A DNA stretch of 64,000 nucleotides from Ramlibacter ginsenosidimutans (GCF_016654015.1 NZ_JAEPWM010000002.1:248001-312000); one strand, 5' to 3'; counted from the first letter of the stretch, positions 1-11,798 are shown. Notes: generated by a model from the sequence alone, not told the origin. Translations and numbers: made by a program.

Positions 1-441
1 ACGCACCCGCTGGCGCAGCGCAAGACCATCACGGCCGAGGAACTCAAGCGCGAGACCATGCTGCTGCTCGGCACCGGCCACTGCTTCCGCGACCACGTGC
101 TGGAGGTGTGTCCCGAGTTCGCGCGCTTCTCCAGCGATGCCGAGGGCATCCGCAAGAGCTTCGAGGGCTCGTCGCTGGAGACCATCAAGCACATGGTCGC
201 AGCGGGCATGGGCGTGACGCTGGTGCCGCGGCTGTCCGTCCCCAAGGAGGCTTTCTCCGCCAAGCCCAGGCGCCGCAGCGACGACCAGGCCTTCGTCAAG
301 TACATCCCCTTCGACGGCGACCCGCCCAGCCGCCGCGTCGTGCTCGCGTGGCGCCGCAGCTTCACGCGCTACGAGGCGATCGCGGCGCTGCGCAACGCCA
401 TCTACGCCTGCGAGTTGCCGGGCGTCAAGAGACTTTCATGA
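1..441 (+). CDS. oxyR: OxyR hydrogen peroxide-sensing LysR regulator, 3' part
   Basis: The open frame runs in from the left edge, so only the last 146 residues are present and the DNA-binding domain is missing. What remains is the effector half of a LysR-type regulator. It contains the OxyR redox signature [12 protein letters not shown] with two cysteines nine residues apart (residues 28 and 37 of the fragment), matching the Cys199/Cys208 pair that forms the activating disulfide in E. coli OxyR. The next gene, a heme peroxidase, starts inside its stop codon (ATGA), so regulator and peroxidase are probably co-transcribed, which fits a peroxide-defence role. Seen: the cysteine motif and the overlap. 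Inferred: peroxide sensing. Confidence 0.93.
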   Translation, partial: THPLAQRKTITAEELKRETMLLLGTGHCFRDHVLEVCPEFARFSSDAEGIRKSFEGSSLETIKHMVAAGMGVTLVPRLSVPKEAFSAKPRRRSDDQAFVKYIPFDGDPPSRRVVLAWRRSFTRYEAIAALRNAIYACELPGVKRLS

Positions 442-1382
442 GAGAAGCCAGTACCACTCCGATCGAGAAACCCTACCAGCCCGGCATCTTCGAGGGCATC
501 CCCGCCGTGGCGCGCTACGTGCTGTTCACCCTGGCCGATCCCTCCGTGGACGGCGCCGCCATCAAGGAGGCGCTCACGCGCCTGACGCCCCTGGTGGATG
601 GCAGCGACGTCGTCGTGGGGCTCGGCCCCTCGCTGGTGAAGGCGCTCGGCGCGGACATCCCCGGCCTGCACGAGTATCCGGACTTCTCCCGCGGCGACCT
701 GAAGATCCCCGTCACGCCGGGCACCTTGTGGTGCTGGTTGCGCGGATCCGACCTCGGCGACCTGCTGCAGGTCACGCGCAAGGTGCAGAAGGCGCTGGCG
801 CCGGCGTTCAACGTGCGGCACGTCACCGATGCCTTCCGGCATGCGTGGAAGGAGGGCGGCCACGGCCGCGATCTCACGGGGTTCGAGGACGGCACGGAGA
901 ACCCGGAAGGCGAGGCCGCGGAGCAGGCCGCTTTCGCGCACGGACTCGGCGCGGGCCTGGACGGATCGAGCTACGTCGCCGTGCAGCAATGGGTGCACGA
1001 CCTCGACGCGTTCGAGGCGCTGCAGGACGAGGCGCGCGATTTCCACATCGGCCGGCGCCTGGCGGACAACGAGGAGCTCGAGGACGCGCCGGAAGAAGCG
1101 CACGTCAAGCGCACGGCGCAGGAGAGCTTCGATCCCGAGGCGTTCCTGCTGCGCCGCTCCATGCCGTGGATGATGAGCATGCAGGCGGGGCTGATGTTCG
1201 TCGCGTTCGGCCAGTCCTTCCGGGCGTTCGAGCAGCAGATGCGCCGGATGACGGGGCACGACGACGGCATCGTGGATGCGATGTTCCGGATCTCCAAGCC
1301 TGTGAACGGCGCCTACTTCTGGTGTCCGCCGATGCGCGAGGGCCGGCTCGACCTGCGCCGCCTGGGGCTCGGCGTGGCATGA
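438..1382 (+). CDS. Dyp-type (YfeX-like) heme peroxidase
   Basis: A 314-residue cytoplasmic heme peroxidase of the DyP superfamily, which uses hydrogen peroxide to oxidise dyes or porphyrinogen-like substrates. The family fingerprint GXXDG appears as GFEDG at residues 148-152, with the distal Asp151. His222 in EEAHVKR fits the proximal heme ligand of YfeX-type enzymes, and an arginine follows in FLLRRSMPW. No signal peptide or encapsulin-targeting tail is evident. The start is the ATG overlapping the oxyR stop, and its stop overlaps the ubiA start, so the three genes form one unit. Length is normal for the YfeX class. Physiological substrate unknown. Confidence 0.92.
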   Translation: MREASTTPIEKPYQPGIFEGIPAVARYVLFTLADPSVDGAAIKEALTRLTPLVDGSDVVVGLGPSLVKALGADIPGLHEYPDFSRGDLKIPVTPGTLWCWLRGSDLGDLLQVTRKVQKALAPAFNVRHVTDAFRHAWKEGGHGRDLTGFEDGTENPEGEAAEQAAFAHGLGAGLDGSSYVAVQQWVHDLDAFEALQDEARDFHIGRRLADNEELEDAPEEAHVKRTAQESFDPEAFLLRRSMPWMMSMQAGLMFVAFGQSFRAFEQQMRRMTGHDDGIVDAMFRISKPVNGAYFWCPPMREGRLDLRRLGLGVA

Positions 1383-2263
1383 CCGCGCTGGGGCTCGCTC
1401 CCTTGAGGTCGAAGGCCGGTCTCTACCTCGACCTGATCCGCTGGAACCGGCCCGCGGGCTGGCTGCTGCTGCTGTGGCCATCGCTCGCCGCGTTGTGGAT
1501 CGCCGCTGGCGGCTTTCCGGGCTGGCATCTCGTCATCGTGTTCGTGCTGGGGACCATCCTGATGCGCAGCGCCGGCTGCTGCGTGAACGACGTGGCCGAC
1601 CGCGAGTTCGACAAGCACGTGAAGCGAACGGCGCAGCGGCCCGTCACCACCGGTGCGGTGGGCGTGCGCGAAGCGTTGCTCCTCGGTGCGGTGCTCGCAT
1701 TGCTCGCCTTCGGCCTGGTGCTCACGACCAATGCGGCGGCGATCGCGTGGTCGTTCGCGGCGCTGGCGATCGCCATCGCGTACCCGTACGCGAAGCGCTT
1801 CGTCTCGATGCCGCAGGCGGTGCTGGGCGTGGCGTTCAGCTTCGGCATTCCCATGGCCTTCGCCGCCGTGCAGGGTCGGGTTCCCCTGCTGGCGTGGGTG
1901 CTGCTGCTCGGCAACCTGTTCTGGGTGCTCGCCTACGACACCGAGTACGCCATGGTGGACCGCGACGACGACCTGCGCATCGGCATCAAGACTTCGGCCA
2001 TCACGCTGGGCCACGCCGACGTGCCCGTGATCATGGCCTGCTACGCCGCGACGCTGCTGGTCTGGGCGGCCGTGATGGTGGGCCGCATTTCGAACATCAT
2101 CATCGTGGTCACGCTCGCGGCCGCGGGCGCGCAGGCCGCCTGGCACTACACGCTGATCCGCGAGCGCACGCGCGAGGGCTGCTTCCGCGCCTTTCGCCTG
2201 AACCACTGGTTCGGCTTCACGGTGTTCGCCGGGACGGCGCTCGGCTATGCGCTGATGCATTGA
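1379..2263 (+). CDS. ubiA: 4-hydroxybenzoate polyprenyltransferase UbiA
   Basis: An integral-membrane prenyltransferase of 294 residues that attaches the polyprenyl tail to 4-hydroxybenzoate in ubiquinone synthesis. The first Asp-rich motif is NDVADREFD (residues 70-78) and the second is [13 protein letters not shown] (186-198); these bind the magnesium diphosphate. Between and after them are hydrophobic helices typical of the UbiA fold. The ATG overlaps the stop of the peroxidase gene. Length matches the family. Sitting behind oxyR and a heme peroxidase may tie quinone supply to oxidative stress, but that is inference from position only. Confidence 0.95.
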   Translation: MTALGLAPLRSKAGLYLDLIRWNRPAGWLLLLWPSLAALWIAAGGFPGWHLVIVFVLGTILMRSAGCCVNDVADREFDKHVKRTAQRPVTTGAVGVREALLLGAVLALLAFGLVLTTNAAAIAWSFAALAIAIAYPYAKRFVSMPQAVLGVAFSFGIPMAFAAVQGRVPLLAWVLLLGNLFWVLAYDTEYAMVDRDDDLRIGIKTSAITLGHADVPVIMACYAATLLVWAAVMVGRISNIIIVVTLAAAGAQAAWHYTLIRERTREGCFRAFRLNHWFGFTVFAGTALGYALMH

Positions 2264-2281
2264 GGCGGTGGGCCGCCTTGT

Positions 2282-3100
2282 TCACTTGCCGAATTCGTCG
2301 CCGAGTTCCGCGGCCCGTCGGCAGGCCGCGTGCAGCGCCCGTACGAAGGCCTCCTTCACGTGGTCCTGCTCCAGCGAGGTGAGCGCGGCGTAGGTCGTAC
2401 CGCCCTTGGAAGTGACGCGTTCGCGCAGCAGCGCCAGCGGTTCGGTCGACGCGCGGGCCAGTTCGGACGCGCCCGCGAAGGTCGCGACGGCGAGCTGCCT
2501 CGACTGCTCCGGCGACAAGCCCATCTCGCCGCCTGCCTGGGTCATCGCTTCCAGGAAATAGAACACGTACGCCGGCCCCGAGCCGGAGAGCGCGGTGACC
2601 GCATCCAGGTGCTTTTCCTCGGCGACCCACAGCGACTCGCCGGTGGTCGCGATCACCTGCTCGACGCGCGTCTTGTCGGCGGCGCTCACGGCGGAGCGCG
2701 CGAACAGCGCCGTCATGCCCTTGCACACCAGCGCCGGCGTGTTGGGCATGGAGCGCACGATGCGCTCGGTGCCCAGCCAGGCCGCGATGCTGTCGGAGCG
2801 GATGCCCGCGGCCACGCTCAGGTGCAGCGCCTGTGCCACGTGCGGCTTCGCCTGCGCGGCGGCGTCCTTGAACGTCTGCGGCTTCACGGCCCAGACCACC
2901 AGTCCCGCGGAAGCGAGCGCAGCGCCCGCGTGCTCCATCGCAACCACGCCGAACTGCTGCTGCAGCCGCGCCCGTGCCTCGGCGAAGGGCTCCACCACCT
3001 GCACCTGTGCCGGTGCGAGCCCTTGCCGCAGCAGCCCGCCGATGATGGCGCTCGCCATGTTGCCGCCCCCGATGAAGGCGATGTCTTGCGTGTGGTTCAT
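2282..3100 (-). CDS. proC: pyrroline-5-carboxylate reductase
   Basis: Catalyses the last step of proline synthesis, NAD(P)H reduction of 1-pyrroline-5-carboxylate. The 272-residue protein begins with a Rossmann nucleotide-binding loop, FIGGGNMASAIIGGLL, and later has the conserved SGSGPAYVFYFLEAM segment and the C-terminal block VTSKGGTTYAAL that belongs to the substrate site and dimer interface. The ATG overlaps the stop of the upstream phytase-like gene (ATGA), so the two are probably translated together. The gene is convergent with ubiA, with 18 bases between the stops. Confidence 0.96.
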   Translation of the reverse strand: MNHTQDIAFIGGGNMASAIIGGLLRQGLAPAQVQVVEPFAEARARLQQQFGVVAMEHAGAALASAGLVVWAVKPQTFKDAAAQAKPHVAQALHLSVAAGIRSDSIAAWLGTERIVRSMPNTPALVCKGMTALFARSAVSAADKTRVEQVIATTGESLWVAEEKHLDAVTALSGSGPAYVFYFLEAMTQAGGEMGLSPEQSRQLAVATFAGASELARASTEPLALLRERVTSKGGTTYAALTSLEQDHVKEAFVRALHAACRRAAELGDEFGK

Positions 3101-4260
3101 GCTGGTTCCAGGTATTCGAAGGCGGCGAACTGGGTGACCTGTGCCGAGCGGAAGTTGTCGTCGCTGACCACCACCAGGCTGCGCCGGCCGTTCGGTAGGC
3201 GCGGGCCCCAGCACATGCCCTCGGTATTGTCGAGGCGCGACAGGCCCAGCGTGGCGAAGTCCGCGACGAGCCGCTTCGCGCAAGGCCGGTACTCGCCCGC
3301 GCGCAGTTGCTCCTGCGCCAGCGTGTCGCTGCCGCCGGCCGTGTCGATCTCGTAGATGCGCAGCGACATGCCGTGGCCGAACACGTATGCGCGTTCGAGC
3401 ACCAGCATGCGCTGCGCATCGATCATCAGGATCTCGCTGATGCCGTTTTCCGCCGGCATGCCGGGGGCGATCGAAGCGTGCGGCACGGCATCCGGCAGGT
3501 AGGCCACCTGCCGGACCGCGCGGCCGCTTGCGAGGTCGAAGGCCGTGATGCGGCACGGGCCCCCGGGGCGGCCCACGCCCGGCACGGGGCCATCCTGCTG
3601 CAAGGCGTTCTCCATCGCGACCCACGCGGTGTGCGCATCGGGCGTGAGCGCGAGCCCTTCGAAGGTGAGGTTGTCGCGCGGTCCCGTGCCGGCGGGCGCA
3701 GGCAACTGGAACATGGGCAGGCGCTCGAAGTCGCGCACATGTGTGCCGTCGAGGCGCGCCTCGCGCAGCATGGGGGGTTGGCCGGAGGCGTAGTCGCCTT
3801 CGCTGGTCCACAGCACGCCGCGTGCGCCGGGCAGCAGCCGCATGCCTTCGGGGTCGACGATTTCGCCACCGCTGCCGCGCGGGGGAAAGGGGTGGCCGGC
3901 GGCGTCGCGCAAGGTCACGACGTCCAGCAGTTCGACCCGCACGGCGCCTTCGCGCACGTCGATGTTCAAGGTGTAGAAGCGCGCGGGCTGCAGGGTGGAG
4001 CGGTCGTCGCTCAGCGACACCCACAGGCCGGTGGCCGGGTCGAAGTCGAGCGCCGACAAGCCGCCGACCGTCGTGCCCTTGAAGTCCATCCGATGCGGCA
4101 GGAAGGCTTCCCCGAGCAGCCGAAGCGACGCCGATGCGCGCGCGACGGGCTGCAGGGTGCGTTCGGCGCAGCCGACCGTGGCCAGCACCGACGCGGCGAC
4201 GGCACCGCGCAGCAGCGCGCGGCGGGTGAGGAGGGGCGAAGGAGTGGCTTCACGCAGCAT
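3097..4260 (-). CDS. exported esterase-like/phytase-like family protein
   Basis: A 387-residue protein with a twin-arginine style N-terminus (TRRALLRGAVAAS) ending in a cysteine at ATVGC, so export by Tat and possibly lipid attachment are plausible, though the lipobox is weak. The mature part resembles the phytase-like beta-propeller family, with segments such as GLSALDFDPATGLWVSLSDD, DPEGMRLL and FEGLALTPDAHTAWVAMEN that recur as propeller blades. Substrate and reaction are unknown; the family name comes from distant similarity to phytases and should not be read as proof of phytate hydrolysis. Its stop overlaps the proC start. It diverges from glpK across about 108 bases. Confidence 0.75.
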   Translation of the reverse strand: MLREATPSPLLTRRALLRGAVAASVLATVGCAERTLQPVARASASLRLLGEAFLPHRMDFKGTTVGGLSALDFDPATGLWVSLSDDRSTLQPARFYTLNIDVREGAVRVELLDVVTLRDAAGHPFPPRGSGGEIVDPEGMRLLPGARGVLWTSEGDYASGQPPMLREARLDGTHVRDFERLPMFQLPAPAGTGPRDNLTFEGLALTPDAHTAWVAMENALQQDGPVPGVGRPGGPCRITAFDLASGRAVRQVAYLPDAVPHASIAPGMPAENGISEILMIDAQRMLVLERAYVFGHGMSLRIYEIDTAGGSDTLAQEQLRAGEYRPCAKRLVADFATLGLSRLDNTEGMCWGPRLPNGRRSLVVVSDDNFRSAQVTQFAAFEYLEPA

Positions 4261-4368
4261 GGGCGCGCAGTCTAGCGCCCCATGCGGACCCGCTCAGCCC
4301 GGCGGCGCGGAGCGCAGCAAGACCGGCTTCCGGGCACCCGCGGCAAACGCTGCACTACAGTAGCGTCC

Positions 4369-5864
<1,496 letters not shown>

Positions 5865-5868
<4 letters not shown>

Positions 5869-7463
5869 GCGGCAGCGACGGCATTCGCCCGGCCGCGACC
5901 CGGCGGGACGCGCTGCTCGACGCGCTGGCGCAGGGCGGCACCTGGGACCTGGTCGTCGTGGGCGGGGGCGCGACCGGGCTGGGCGTGGCGCTCGATGCGG
6001 CAGCGCGCGGGTTCTCGGTGGTGCTGCTGGAGTCGCTCGACTTCGCCAAGGGCACGTCCTCGCGCGCGACCAAGCTGGTGCACGGCGGCGTGCGCTACCT
6101 GGCGCAGGGCAACGTGGCGCTCGTGCGCGAAGCGCTGCGCGAGCGCACCACGCTGCTGAAGAACGCGCCGCACCTCGCCCAGCCCCTGGCCTTCGTCATG
6201 CCGGCGTACGGCTGGTGGCAGAAGCCGTTCTACGGCATCGGCTTGAAGATGTACGACGCGCTGGCCGGCTCGGCGGGGCTCGGGCCGACCGAGATCCTCG
6301 GCCGACGCGAGACCCTGGCCTGCCTGCCGACGGCGCGCCCGCAGGGCCTGCACGGCGGCGTCAGGTACTGGGACGGCCAGTTCGACGACGCGCGGCTCGC
6401 GATCGCGCTGGCGCGTACCGCCGCCGCGCGCGGCGCACTCGCCGTGAATTACTGTCCCGTCACCCGCTTGCTCCACGAGGGAGGCAAGGTGAGCGGCGTG
6501 GCGTGCCAGGACGCCGAAAGCGGCCGGGAGTTCACGCTGCGCGCGCGCTGCGTCGTCAATGCGACGGGCGTGTGGGTGGACGAACTGCGGCGCCAGGACG
6601 CCGGCGCGGCCGGCCGCGACGTGCAGCCCATGGTGGCGCCCAGCCAGGGCGTGCATGCGGTCGTCGACCGCGAGTTCCTGCCCGGCGACGACGCGCTCAT
6701 GGTGCCGAAGACCTCGGACGGGCGCGTCCTGTTCGGCGTGCCCTGGATGGGCAAGGTGATCCTCGGCACCACCGACACGCCGCGTGCCGACCTGCCGCGC
6801 GAGCCGCGGCCGTTCCGCGCGGAGCTGGAGTTCATCCTGGGCGAGTCGGCGCGCTACCTGGTCCGGCCGCCGCGCCCCGAGGACATCCGCAGCCTCTGGG
6901 TCGGCCTGCGCCCGTTGGTGAAGCCCGAGGGCGAAGAAGGGGAGCGGACCCAGTCGCTGAGCCGCGAGCACACGGTGCTGGTGAGCCGGTCCGGGCTGGT
7001 CACGGTCACGGGCGGCAAGTGGACGACCTACCGTGCGATGGCGGAGGACGTGCTGGAGAAATGCTTCGACGCGCAACTGCTGCTGCGGCGTCCCGCAGGA
7101 GTGACCGCTGACTTGAGGGTGGTCGGCGCGCCCGAGGGCGGCGCCCGCACGCGCATCAGCGCACCGCCGGGACCGCATCTGTATGGAACGGAGGCCGGCG
7201 AGCTGGCCTCTCTTCCCGGCAGCGAACGCCACCTCGGCGGCGGCCTGACCGAGGCCATGGTCCGGTTCGCGGCGCGCCATGAATATGCGCGGACGGCGGA
7301 AGACGTGCTGGCCCGGCGTAGCCGCCTGCTGTTCACCGACGCCGCGCTCGCGGACTCGCTCGCCGCGGAAGTCGGGGGGCTGCTGAGGCAGGAGACCGGC
7401 GTCGATCCGCAGGTCGAGGCCTTCCGCGCGCTCGCCGCGAGCTACCTGCAGATGCCGGCCTGA
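5865..7463 (+). CDS. glpD: aerobic glycerol-3-phosphate dehydrogenase
   Basis: FAD enzyme on the inner membrane face that oxidises glycerol 3-phosphate to dihydroxyacetone phosphate and passes electrons to quinone. The FAD loop GGGATGLG is at residues 33-40 and the GlpD signature [15 protein letters not shown] follows near residue 65; the conserved [19 protein letters not shown] segment is in the second half. The start is taken as TTG at 5865, overlapping the glpK stop (TTGA); it leaves a short lead before the FAD fold and yields 532 residues, a normal length. An ATG far upstream inside glpK would add a non-homologous tail and was rejected. Confidence 0.95.
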
Positions 7464-7484
7464 GGGGCTCGCTGTAGGACCCGT

Positions 7485-7512
7485 TTGACAAGCGCCCGCG
7501 ATCTGCCATAAT
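7485..7512 (+). promoter_or_regulatory. sigma-70-type promoter of the spc operon
   Basis: TTGACA (7485-7490) and CATAAT (7507-7512) are separated by 16 bases, close to the sigma-70 consensus, about 200 bases upstream of rplN. A 9-base inverted repeat GCCCGCGAT/ATCGCGGGC (7494-7502 and 7511-7519) straddles the -10 region. It may be a fortuitous GC-rich palindrome or a regulator site. Confidence 0.7.
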
Positions 7513-7704
7513 CGCGGGCTCGCCTTTTCGAAGGCGGGAGTGCTATGGCAAATCCAGTCCGCTTCCCAGGAGGCGGATGTCGCCCATTCGAAGCCACGGG
7601 CATCCTTTCAACGGGGTCCGCGGCAACGGCGGGCCCAAGACTGCCCCGATGTCCTGCCGGATCGTCCTGCAGGGTGCGTTCGGGTCAAGTTGGGAACAAA
7701 CGAA
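7513..7704 (+). promoter_or_regulatory. long 5' leader of rplN mRNA
   Basis: About 190 untranslated bases lie between the predicted promoter and the rplN start. The first part holds a perfect 6-bp hairpin closed by a TTCG tetraloop (CGCCTT 7521-7526, AAGGCG 7531-7536), a very stable RNA fold. An ATG at 7544 opens a frame in register with rplN that could add 54 residues, but L14 never carries such a tail. The leader may host control of the operon; no known riboswitch or ribosomal-protein leader was recognised. Confidence 0.45.
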
Positions 7705-8073
7705 ATGATCCAGACTGAATCTCGGCTCGAAGTCGCCGACAACACCGGCGCGAAGTCCGTTCTTTGCATCAAGGTGCTGGGCGGCTCCAAGCGTCGCTAC
7801 GCCAGTGTTGGCGATGTCATCAAGGTGAGCATCAAGGAAGCTGCTCCGCGCGGTCGCGTCAAGAAGGGCGAGATCTACAGCGCGGTGGTGGTCCGCACCG
7901 CCAAGGGCATCCGCCGCGGCGATGGCTCCCTCATCAAGTTCGACGGCAATGCCGCCGTGCTGCTCAACAACAAGCTGGAGCCGATCGGCACCCGCATCTT
8001 CGGACCGGTCACGCGCGAACTGCGCACCGAGAAGTTCATGAAGATCGTGTCGCTGGCCCCGGAAGTCCTGTAA
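7705..8073 (+). CDS. rplN: 50S ribosomal protein L14
   Basis: A 122-residue L14, the usual size, beginning [17 protein letters not shown] and ending with the typical [11 protein letters not shown]14 sits at the subunit interface of the 50S particle. It is the first gene of the spc operon here. In many bacteria rpsQ of the S10 operon precedes it, but here glpD does, and a separate promoter is visible upstream. The start at 7705 was chosen by family length. Confidence 0.98.
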   Translation: MIQTESRLEVADNTGAKSVLCIKVLGGSKRRYASVGDVIKVSIKEAAPRGRVKKGEIYSAVVVRTAKGIRRGDGSLIKFDGNAAVLLNNKLEPIGTRIFGPVTRELRTEKFMKIVSLAPEVL

Positions 8074-8085
8074 GGAACCCCCGCC

Positions 8086-8403
8086 ATGAAGAAGATCCGC
8101 AAGGGTGACGAAGTCATCGTCCTGGCCGGCAAGGACAAGGGCAAGCGCGGCCGCGTCGTGCTGCGCAAGGACGACGAGCATCTCGTCGTCGAAGGCATCA
8201 ACCTGGTGAAGAAGCACACCAAGCCGAATCCCATGAAGGGCGCAACCGGCGGCATCGTGGAAAAGGCCATGCCGATCCACCAGTCCAACGTGGCGATCTT
8301 CAATTCCGCCACCGGCAAGGCTGACCGCGTGGGCATCAAGCTCGACGGCGACTCGCGCAAGCGCGTGTTCAAGTCGTCCGGCGAAGAAATCAAGGTGGCC
8401 TGA
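8086..8403 (+). CDS. rplX: 50S ribosomal protein L24
   Basis: 105 residues with the N-terminal KOW motif ([20 protein letters not shown]) that nucleates early 23S rRNA folding in 50S assembly. It follows rplN by 12 bases and precedes rplE by one base, as in a standard spc operon. Confidence 0.98.
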   Translation: MKKIRKGDEVIVLAGKDKGKRGRVVLRKDDEHLVVEGINLVKKHTKPNPMKGATGGIVEKAMPIHQSNVAIFNSATGKADRVGIKLDGDSRKRVFKSSGEEIKVA

Positions 8404-8404
8404 C

Positions 8405-8950
8405 ATGACCGTGTCCCGTCTGCAAGAACACTACCGCACCAAGGTCGCTCCCGAGCTGACCGAGAAGTTCGGCTACAAGTCGCCGATGCAGGTGCCTCGC
8501 ATCACCAAGATCACGCTGAACATGGGCGTGAGCGAGGCCGTCGCCGACAAGAAGGTGATGGAGAACGCCGTCGCCGACCTGACCAAGATCGCTGGCCAGA
8601 AGCCGGTCGTGACCAAGGCCAAGAAGGCCATCGCCGGCTTCAAGATCCGCGAAGGCCAGGCCATCGGCACGATGGTGACGCTGCGCGGCGCCCGCATGTA
8701 CGAATTCCTGGACCGCTTCGTCACCGTGGCCCTGCCGCGCGTGCGCGACTTCCGCGGTGTCAGCGGCCGGGCCTTCGATGGCCGCGGCAACTACAACATC
8801 GGCGTCAAGGAACAGATCATCTTCCCGGAGATCGAGTACGACAAGGTCGACGCAGTGCGCGGCCTGAACATCTCGATCACCACGACGGCCAAGACCGACG
8901 AGGAGGCGAAGGCGCTCCTGGCTGGCTTCCGTTTCCCCTTCAAGCAATAA
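8405..8950 (+). CDS. rplE: 50S ribosomal protein L5
   Basis: 181 residues, close to the usual 179. The central-protuberance protein that binds 5S rRNA. Recognised by [18 protein letters not shown] at the start, the [11 protein letters not shown] strand and the [22 protein letters not shown] block. It lies one base after rplX, so translational coupling is likely. Confidence 0.98.
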   Translation: MTVSRLQEHYRTKVAPELTEKFGYKSPMQVPRITKITLNMGVSEAVADKKVMENAVADLTKIAGQKPVVTKAKKAIAGFKIREGQAIGTMVTLRGARMYEFLDRFVTVALPRVRDFRGVSGRAFDGRGNYNIGVKEQIIFPEIEYDKVDAVRGLNISITTTAKTDEEAKALLAGFRFPFKQ

Positions 8951-8959
8951 AGGTGCACC

Positions 8960-9265
8960 GTGGCTAAGACTGCTTTGATCCAGCGCGAACTCAAGCGCGA
9001 CAAGCTGGTTGCCCAGTACGCGAAGAAGTACGCGGAACTGAAGACCATCGCCAACGATGCGAAGAAGAGCGACGACGAGCGCATGGCGGCCCGCCTGGCG
9101 CTGCAGCGGCTCCCGCGCAACGCCTATCCCACCCGCCAGCGCGAACGCTGCGAACTGACCGGCCGTCCCCGCGGGACCTTCCGCCAGTTCGGGCTCGCCC
9201 GTCACAAGATCCGCGAACTCGCGTTCGAAGGCTCGATCCCTGGCGTGACCAAGGCCAGCTGGTAA
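8960..9265 (+). CDS. rpsN: 30S ribosomal protein S14 (zinc-independent form)
   Basis: 101 residues, the long C-minus type of S14 that lacks the CXXC zinc ribbon; only one cysteine is present ([12 protein letters not shown]). It binds the 16S rRNA 3' domain in the head of the 30S subunit. Ends with the conserved [15 protein letters not shown]. Standard spc-operon position between rplE and rpsH. Confidence 0.98.
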   Translation: MAKTALIQRELKRDKLVAQYAKKYAELKTIANDAKKSDDERMAARLALQRLPRNAYPTRQRERCELTGRPRGTFRQFGLARHKIRELAFEGSIPGVTKASW

Positions 9266-9284
9266 GCGGCGAGGAGACACAGAT

Positions 9285-9680
9285 ATGAGCATGAGTGATC
9301 CCATCTCCGACCTGCTGACGCGCATCCGCAACGCGCAGATGGTCTCCAAGGCAACCGTGTCGGTGCCCTCTTCCAAGGTGAAGGTGGCCATCGCCCAGGT
9401 GCTGAAGGACGAGGGTTACATCGATGGTTTCCAGGTGAAGACCGAAGGCAACAAGAGCGAGCTCGAAATTGCCCTCAAGTACTACGCCGGCCGTCCCGTG
9501 ATCGAACGCATCGAGCGCGTGAGCCGTCCCGGCCTGCGCGTCTACAAGGGCCGCGACGCGATCCCCCAGGTCATGAACGGCCTCGGCGTCGCGATCGTCA
9601 CCACCCCCAAGGGCGTGATGACGGACCGCAAGGCGCGCGCCACCGGCGTGGGCGGCGAAGTCCTCTGCTACGTCGCGTAA
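9285..9680 (+). CDS. rpsH: 30S ribosomal protein S8
   Basis: 131 residues, the family length. S8 binds the central domain of 16S rRNA, and in E. coli is the translational repressor of the spc operon. Two in-frame ATGs are possible (9285 and 9291). The first is chosen because GAGGAG at 9271-9276 sits 8 bases before it. C-terminal [12 protein letters not shown] is typical. Confidence 0.97.
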   Translation: MSMSDPISDLLTRIRNAQMVSKATVSVPSSKVKVAIAQVLKDEGYIDGFQVKTEGNKSELEIALKYYAGRPVIERIERVSRPGLRVYKGRDAIPQVMNGLGVAIVTTPKGVMTDRKARATGVGGEVLCYVA

Positions 9681-9695
9681 GGGAAGGATAGGAAC

Positions 9696-10229
9696 ATGTC
9701 CCGAGTCGGAAAATCGCCGGTCGCCGTCCCCCAGGGCGTCGACGTGGCCATCAAGGAAGACCAGATCAGCGTCAAGGGCGCGGGCGGCACGCTGCAGCTC
9801 GCCACGAACCGCTTGGTCAAGGTGAGCAACGAGAGTGGCAAGCTGACGTTCACTCCCGTCGACGAGTCCCGTGAAGCCAATGCCATGAGCGGCACCATGC
9901 GCCAGCTGGTGAACAACATGGTCCAGGGCGTCACCAAGGGCTTCGAGAAGAAGCTGAACCTGGTGGGCGTGGGCTTCCGCGCCGCTGCCCAGGGCAACAA
10001 GCTGAACCTCGCCATCGGTTTCTCACACCCCGTGAACATCGAGATGCCCCAGGGCATCACGGTGGCGACCCCCGCCCCGACGGAAATCGTCATCAAGGGT
10101 GCGGACCGCCAGCGCGTGGGCCAGATCGCCGCCGAGATCCGCGCCGTCCGCCCGCCCGAGCCCTACAAGGGCAAGGGCATCCGGTATTCGGACGAGACGG
10201 TCGTGATCAAAGAGACCAAGAAGAAGTAA
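9696..10229 (+). CDS. rplF: 50S ribosomal protein L6
   Basis: 177 residues with the duplicated L6 fold and the C-terminal signature [17 protein letters not shown]. It binds 23S rRNA near the base of the L7/L12 stalk and the sarcin-ricin loop. Fifteen bases separate it from rpsH. Confidence 0.98.
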   Translation: MSRVGKSPVAVPQGVDVAIKEDQISVKGAGGTLQLATNRLVKVSNESGKLTFTPVDESREANAMSGTMRQLVNNMVQGVTKGFEKKLNLVGVGFRAAAQGNKLNLAIGFSHPVNIEMPQGITVATPAPTEIVIKGADRQRVGQIAAEIRAVRPPEPYKGKGIRYSDETVVIKETKKK

Positions 10230-10240
10230 GGAGCCGCACC

Positions 10241-10609
10241 ATGAACTTGACCAAGAAGGAACAGCGTCTGCGCCGCGCGCGCCAGACCCGCATCCGCATT
10301 GCGACGCAAGGTGTGGCCCGCCTGACGGTGAACCGCACCAACCTGCACATCTACGCGAGCCTGATCTCCGACGACGGCTCCAAGGTGCTGGCCACGGCCT
10401 CCACCGTCGAAGCCGATGTGCGCAAGGAACTCGGTGGCGCCGGCAAGGGTGCCACCGTCGCCGCCGCCCAGAACGTCGGCAAGCGCATCGCCGAGAAGGC
10501 CAAGGCCGCCGGCGTCGAGAAGGTCGCGTTCGACCGCGCGGGCTTCGCCTATCACGGCCGCGTCAAGGCGCTGGCCGAGGCCGCCCGTGAAGCGGGCCTG
10601 CAGTTCTAA
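10241..10609 (+). CDS. rplR: 50S ribosomal protein L18
   Basis: 122 residues. Binds 5S rRNA together with L5. Recognised by the basic N-terminus [17 protein letters not shown] and the C-terminal [24 protein letters not shown]. In place between rplF and rpsE. Confidence 0.98.
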   Translation: MNLTKKEQRLRRARQTRIRIATQGVARLTVNRTNLHIYASLISDDGSKVLATASTVEADVRKELGGAGKGATVAAAQNVGKRIAEKAKAAGVEKVAFDRAGFAYHGRVKALAEAAREAGLQF

Positions 10610-10627
10610 CGGACACGGAAACTCGAT

Positions 10628-11149
10628 ATGGCAAAGATTCAAGCGAACAGGCAAGGTGACGGTCCGGAAGACGGCCTGCGCGAAAAGATGATCGCGGTGA
10701 ACCGCGTGACCAAGGTGGTGAAGGGCGGCCGTATCCTCGGTTTCGCCGCGCTCACCGTGGTCGGCGACGGCGACGGCAAGGTCGGCATGGGCAAGGGCAA
10801 GTCGAAGGAAGTGCCCCTGGCCGTGCAGAAGGCGATGGAAGAAGCCCGCCGCAACATGACCAAGGTGACGTTGAAGAACGGCACCATCCATCACAACGTG
10901 TTCGGCCAGCATGGCGCCGCCCGCGTGATGATGGCTCCCGCCCCCAAGGGCACCGGCATCATCGCCGGCGGCCCGATGCGCGCCGTGTTCGAAGTGATGG
11001 GTATCACGGACATCGTGGCCAAGAGCCACGGTTCGACCAATCCCTACAACATGGTCCGCGCCACGTTCGACGCGCTGAAGAACGCCACCACCCCCGGTGA
11101 TGTGGCGGCCAAGCGCGGCAAGTCGGTCGAAGAGATCTTCACCGCCTGA
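10628..11149 (+). CDS. rpsE: 30S ribosomal protein S5
   Basis: 173 residues with the N-terminal double-stranded-RNA-binding S5 domain ([20 protein letters not shown]) and the C-terminal domain with [19 protein letters not shown]. Works in decoding accuracy and the mRNA helicase site of the 30S subunit. Confidence 0.98.
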   Translation: MAKIQANRQGDGPEDGLREKMIAVNRVTKVVKGGRILGFAALTVVGDGDGKVGMGKGKSKEVPLAVQKAMEEARRNMTKVTLKNGTIHHNVFGQHGAARVMMAPAPKGTGIIAGGPMRAVFEVMGITDIVAKSHGSTNPYNMVRATFDALKNATTPGDVAAKRGKSVEEIFTA

Positions 11150-11160
11150 GGAGATACGCA

Positions 11161-11352
11161 ATGGCCAAATCCGAACAGCAGAAGACCGTGAAGGTCCAGC
11201 TGGTACGCAGCCCGATCGGCACCAAGGAGTCGCACCGCGCGACCGTCCGCGGCCTGGGCCTGCGCAAGCTGAACTCCGTGAGCGAGATCGAAGACACGCC
11301 CGCGGTGCGCGGCATGATCAACAAGATCGATTACCTGGTGAAGGTGCTCTGA
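11161..11352 (+). CDS. rpmD: 50S ribosomal protein L30
   Basis: 63 residues, the single-domain bacterial L30, with the family segment [20 protein letters not shown]. Its stop codon shares one base with the rplO start (TGATG), a sign of translational coupling. Confidence 0.97.
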   Translation: MAKSEQQKTVKVQLVRSPIGTKESHRATVRGLGLRKLNSVSEIEDTPAVRGMINKIDYLVKVL

Positions 11353-11783
11353 TGGAACTCAATAGCATCAAGCCTGCCGAAGGCAGCAAGAAGGCGCGTC
11401 GCCGCGTCGGCCGCGGCATCGGCTCCGGCCTGGGCAAGACCGCCGGCCGTGGCCACAAGGGCCAGAAGTCCCGTGCGGGCGGCTACCACAAGGTCGGCTT
11501 CGAAGGCGGCCAGATGCCGCTGCAGCGCCGCCTGCCCAAGCGCGGCTTCAAGTCGCACAACCTGCAGTACAACGGCGAGATCACGCTGACGCAGCTCGAG
11601 CAGCTGGGTGCGGCGGAAGTCGACCTGCTCGCGCTCAAGCAAGCCAAGCTGGTGGCCCAGATCGTGAAGAACGTGAAGGTCATCAAGTCCGGCGAACTGA
11701 AGCGCGCGGTCAAGCTGACCGGCATCGGTGCCACCGCGGGTGCCAAGGCTGCCATCGAGGCGGCCGGCGGCTCCCTGGCCTAA
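11352..11783 (+). CDS. rplO: 50S ribosomal protein L15
   Basis: 143 residues. Late-assembly 50S protein with the glycine/arginine-rich extension [20 protein letters not shown] and the [17 protein letters not shown] block. Starts one base inside the rpmD stop and is followed 15 bases later by secY. Confidence 0.98.
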   Translation: MELNSIKPAEGSKKARRRVGRGIGSGLGKTAGRGHKGQKSRAGGYHKVGFEGGQMPLQRRLPKRGFKSHNLQYNGEITLTQLEQLGAAEVDLLALKQAKLVAQIVKNVKVIKSGELKRAVKLTGIGATAGAKAAIEAAGGSLA

Positions 11784-11798
11784 AGGCAACGCGAACCC

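Noticed and set aside
402..1481. Long minus-strand open frame opposite the DyP/ubiA genes.
   Set aside because: Arg/Ala/His-rich shadow of recognisable plus-strand genes.
4261..4368. A glycerol-responsive operator before glpK.
   Set aside because: No clear palindrome or promoter pattern could be recognised, so nothing was called.
7543..7704. In-frame 5' extension of rplN from an ATG at 7544.
   Set aside because: L14 is 122 residues in bacteria and starts MIQTES; the extra region is the mRNA leader.
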